Positions 61,311-64,000 of a stretch of DNA of 64,000 bases are shown piece by piece. The stretch covers positions 1 to 64,000 of the forward strand of contig JAGFIT010000040.1 in NCBI GenBank assembly GCA_024103385.1, read 5' to 3'. Origin of the DNA: Vicingus serpentipes (GTDB lineage Bacteria; Bacteroidota; Bacteroidia; Flavobacteriales_E; Vicingaceae). Within the stretch, counting starts at the first letter, position 1. Each line of letters opens with the position of its first letter. The translations under genes and the position numbers were made by a program. A model generated the notes under the pieces. That model saw only the letters and a list, made by a program, of their open reading frames with translations, had not been told where the DNA came from and did not search any database.

Positions 61311-63098
61311 CTAAACCACATGAACTCCTAACACCAAAATATCATCAACTTGTTCAAGAGGACCTTTCCATTGTTCAATGGTATTGTTTAAAAAGTTTCT
61401 TTGGGTAGGCATACTTTTTTCCGTTAAAGAGAGCAATAATTCTCTAAATCTCTTATACATAAATTTTTTGCCTTTTGTTCCACCAAATTGATCAGCATAT
61501 CCATCAGAGAAAATATAAATAAGATCTTCTTTTTGAAGCTGTATGGTATGGTTAGTATATTTTTTTGAATGATCTTCAAAATAGGTGCCGATAGCGAATT
61601 TATCGGCTTTGATTTGAGTAATTTCGTTATTTCTAATTAAATAAAGCGGGTTATATGCTCCTGCATATTGCAATTCTTTTTTCTTTTTGTCGTAACAGCA
61701 TAAGGCCAAATCCATTCCATCTTTTGTTGTAGAACCCATTGCATTGTTGTGTAAGGTTTTACTAATACCGTGATTTAAATCATCTAAAATTTCAGCGGGG
61801 GTGTCATATTTTCGAAGAGCTTCGTTGAGAGCATTGTAACCGACTATACTCATAAATGCTCCAGGAACACCATGTCCTGTACAATCAACAGCGGCAAAAT
61901 ATATTTTATCATTTTTCTGCTCAATCCAGTAAAAATCTCCAGAAACAATATCTTTCGGTTTATATAAAATAAAGGAGTCAGGCATTATCTCATCTACCAG
62001 TTCCTTTGGAGGCAAAATGGCTTCTTGAAGACCTTTTGCATATTTAATACTATCGGTTACTTCTTCGTATAGTTCACTAATTTTTTCGTTTTGAAGCTCA
62101 ATTTCTTCTTTTTGTTTTACTACTTCAGCGGTACGTTCAATTACTTTTTGTTCTAACATTCTTTCGTTTTCAGCCAAGTCGTCACGCATTTTAATCAAAG
62201 CGATTCCTAGCGTGTCGTCTTTACTTAGCGGTTGGTATTCTGTTTCAAAATGTCCAGAACCAACAGAATTGGCAAAATCTTTAGTGCTTTTAAGTCCTGA
62301 AATCACACGATTTAAAGCATTAGTCATTTCTCCAATTTCGTCATTTCTTGCCTCAATGGAATGTAACGGAAAAATACCTTCACTGAGGGTTAATAACACT
62401 TCTTTTAATTTTCCAACGGGTTTAATAATAGATCTAGTAGTGTAAATGGCAATTAAAATTCCCCCAATAACTAAGGCAAAACCTAACCATTTTGATAACC
62501 ATTTTAAATCACTAAAAGAGCTTTGCATGTTCTCGGTAACTTTTCCAGTATTAAACTTTTGGTTATTGATTAAGTCATCTAATTGAAAAAGGATATCTGC
62601 AGTTTTAATAAAAATCTCCCCATCGTTTTCCAGGTAAAATTTCGCTAAAAATATATTTTGAGCGTCTTCATAGCTACTCCAGTCAGGGAGTAATGATTTT
62701 GCATCTTCGTGTAAATCAAATAGTTCTGATAGGTTATCAAAAACATGATTGATTTTTTTTTGGTCTTCTTCTACCCAGTGAACAGCCAGTCGTTCAATTT
62801 TTTTTCTTAAGAAAGGGTAATCTCTTTCTATTAATCGATTCAATTTCTGTTTGTCAGGATGATCAGCTTGTGATTGGATATAAACCCAATTAAATATGAG
62901 CATTTTAGAACGAACAGTCAATAATTTTAGTTCTTCTAATGAAGCTACAGAAGGATTATTGACGTCAGTAATCTCGTCATTTATCTGAATGCTTTGATTG
63001 AGGGTGGTGTAAGTGGTGTAAAATACAATAACTACGAAAAAAAGTAAAACACCGAAACCTGTTCCGATTCTTTTTCCTATTGTAAATCTAAATGCCAT
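61311..63098 (-). CDS. Membrane SpoIIE-type serine phosphatase with HAMP domain
   Basis: A 595-residue sensor-phosphatase. TM1 (about 12-30), a periplasmic helical sensor (about 31-200), TM2 (about 204-220), HAMP (about 220-272), a coiled coil (about 305-350, VIERTAEVVKQKEEIELQNEK) and a SpoIIE/PP2C domain (about 365-595). Metal-binding Asp residues lie in SGDFYW (388), DCTGHG (405), KDGMDL (460), SDGYADQ (532) and VDDI (585-586). Such proteins dephosphorylate anti-sigma antagonists or two-component-like partners, but no STAS or anti-sigma gene is near. Its coiled coil resembles that of the adenylate cyclase at 47489. It follows the TPR gene by 41 bp. Confidence 0.9.
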   Translation of the reverse strand: MAFRFTIGKRIGTGFGVLLFFVVIVFYTTYTTLNQSIQINDEITDVNNPSVASLEELKLLTVRSKMLIFNWVYIQSQADHPDKQKLNRLIERDYPFLRKKIERLAVHWVEEDQKKINHVFDNLSELFDLHEDAKSLLPDWSSYEDAQNIFLAKFYLENDGEIFIKTADILFQLDDLINNQKFNTGKVTENMQSSFSDLKWLSKWLGFALVIGGILIAIYTTRSIIKPVGKLKEVLLTLSEGIFPLHSIEARNDEIGEMTNALNRVISGLKSTKDFANSVGSGHFETEYQPLSKDDTLGIALIKMRDDLAENERMLEQKVIERTAEVVKQKEEIELQNEKISELYEEVTDSIKYAKGLQEAILPPKELVDEIMPDSFILYKPKDIVSGDFYWIEQKNDKIYFAAVDCTGHGVPGAFMSIVGYNALNEALRKYDTPAEILDDLNHGISKTLHNNAMGSTTKDGMDLALCCYDKKKKELQYAGAYNPLYLIRNNEITQIKADKFAIGTYFEDHSKKYTNHTIQLQKEDLIYIFSDGYADQFGGTKGKKFMYKRFRELLLSLTEKSMPTQRNFLNNTIEQWKGPLEQVDDILVLGVHVV

Positions 63099-63139
63099 TT
63101 TATAAACTTACAAATCTACTTCTCCTTTTCCAAATCTTT

Positions 63140-64000
63140 CTATTTATTTTCTATGGATTTGATTTCTTCTAATTCTTTTTTATACATGTCTGATTTTTCC
63201 ATATCGTTGAGGCCATAATAAATATTAGAAAGACCTAGCAATGTTTCTTCTCTCTTATAGTTTAATTGATAAGATTTCAACATATATGGAAGTCCTTTAA
63301 GGAAAATTTCAATACAATAATCTTGCACTTCATTTAGTTTCTCAATGTCCATGTCATAATCCATATTGTTAATAATTTCGGCTGCTTCATTATAATACAA
63401 TATAGCTAGATTATAATTGGCTCCAGGATTATTTGGATCTAAATCTAGAACTTCTAAATAGAGGCTAGTTATTTTTTTAGTGATTGTTGAGTCTAGAATT
63501 TGCCCATTTTCAACAGGTTGATTAAGTACAGATGCTAACGCCAATTTAAATTTAATGTCTTGAGAGTTTAAATCACTTTCAGGTTCAGTTAATAGAACTA
63601 TTTTTCTATAATGTGAATAGTTTTTAATCGCAGTCTCATATTCTTCAGAATTCAATGATCGAACAGCATCATTATATAGTGTTGAAGATAAGTACTTCAG
63701 AATTTTAAGGGAGCTTTCTTTAAACTCATTCGCGGTATCTAATTTCAATACTTTTTCAAAAGAAGTAATTGAGGTCATTCTATATGCCGAAACTTTATTG
63801 GATTTGTCTCTGTCTTTATACAGTTCTTTATAGATGAAGCCTTTGTAATACCAAGTTTTAGCACTTTCGTTTAATTGATCGTCTACCATCGATAAATCGA
63901 TATACTTTTTAGCACTATCTAATTGCTGTTTTTGCATATAGTATAATGATTTAGACAAGTTATCTCTACCGATAAATTGTCCGAATGCTACATTACTTAG
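63140..64000 (-). CDS. TPR-domain protein, 5' end outside the window
   Basis: The frame is open to the window edge. The first readable residues (LSNVAFGQFIGRDN) look like the end of a signal peptide, so only about 10-25 residues are missing. TPR motifs are seen in AKTWYYKGFIYKELYKD, SLNSEEYETAIKNYSHYRKI, LDPNNPGANYNLAILYYNEA and REETLLGLSNIYYGLNDMEK. It is probably a periplasmic scaffold. A TTG at 63958 exists but would discard the signal-like segment. Its position 41 bp before the SpoIIE phosphatase gene suggests a shared transcript; an interaction between the two is inference. Confidence 0.8.
   Translation of the reverse strand, partial: LSNVAFGQFIGRDNLSKSLYYMQKQQLDSAKKYIDLSMVDDQLNESAKTWYYKGFIYKELYKDRDKSNKVSAYRMTSITSFEKVLKLDTANEFKESSLKILKYLSSTLYNDAVRSLNSEEYETAIKNYSHYRKIVLLTEPESDLNSQDIKFKLALASVLNQPVENGQILDSTITKKITSLYLEVLDLDPNNPGANYNLAILYYNEAAEIINNMDYDMDIEKLNEVQDYCIEIFLKGLPYMLKSYQLNYKREETLLGLSNIYYGLNDMEKSDMYKKELEEIKSIENK

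Overview
The window is a low-GC bacterial chromosome segment. It is almost certainly from the Bacteroidota, order Flavobacteriales, most like Crocinitomicaceae/Cryomorphaceae-type marine or freshwater bacteria. The reasons are: several giant secreted proteins ending in type IX secretion (T9SS) 'gliding-motility-associated' C-terminal domains; PorP/SprF-like and PorE-like proteins; SprB-type and PKD repeats; promoters of the Bacteroidota TAnnTTTG type; little sign of Shine-Dalgarno sequences; and the acpP-fabF-rnc and dxr-rseP gene orders. No rRNA, tRNA or CRISPR array was seen.

Layout. 1-748: the end of an insertion sequence (three ~20-bp repeats at ~31-bp spacing, terminal TGT/ACA) sits in the Pro-Thr linker of a secreted or lipoprotein-like gene whose 5' part is missing. 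919-5809: housekeeping genes (PurF-like amidotransferase, alkyltransferase-like protein, trmB, a haem-binding protein, a GT28-like glycosyltransferase). 5924-7741: a large uncharacterised Cys-containing, probably flavin-type barrel protein. 7846-14432: a TetR-TolC-HlyD-RND efflux operon behind a promoter containing a perfect inverted repeat. 14449-15902: a VOC protein and an M42 peptidase. 16033-24061: two very large T9SS cargo proteins (996 and 1651 aa). 24447-29141: an unknown helical protein, asd, and a lamin-tail surface protein. 29206-34659: a VWA protein, dxr, rseP, an unknown secreted protein and a polysaccharide deacetylase. 34648-38270: purN, a nitroreductase, and acpP-fabF-rnc. 38277-43399: dprA, kdsB, an HU/SPOR protein, an Ig-like lipoprotein and free-Met-R-sulfoxide reductase. 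43435-47431: a third large T9SS cargo protein, a small lipoprotein and a YceI protein. 47489-64000: one long minus-strand block of surface and signalling genes.

The last block is the most interesting part. Reading along the minus strand there is a TPR protein (cut by the window end), a HAMP-SpoIIE phosphatase, two fibre-like surface proteins (one ending in a C1q-like domain), a short T9SS type-B cargo protein, a PorP/SprF-like outer-membrane protein, a PorE-like TPR/propeller/OmpA protein, and a 1268-residue sensor. The sensor joins a double periplasmic propeller, a Y_Y_Y domain, one membrane helix, a class III adenylate cyclase and an HD phosphohydrolase-type domain. The last three genes are separated by only 4-7 bp. 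They look like one transcription unit linking T9SS surface machinery to cyclic nucleotide signalling.

Two DNA-level themes recur. First, initiation is unusual: five genes appear to start with TTG. Three genes have a TAnnTTTG-type box exactly four bases before the start codon, which predicts leaderless mRNAs, and in one of them the predicted start is ATC. Second, a small dispersed palindromic repeat sharing CGAAACGAAGTGRAGA occurs between genes and once in frame inside a coding sequence.
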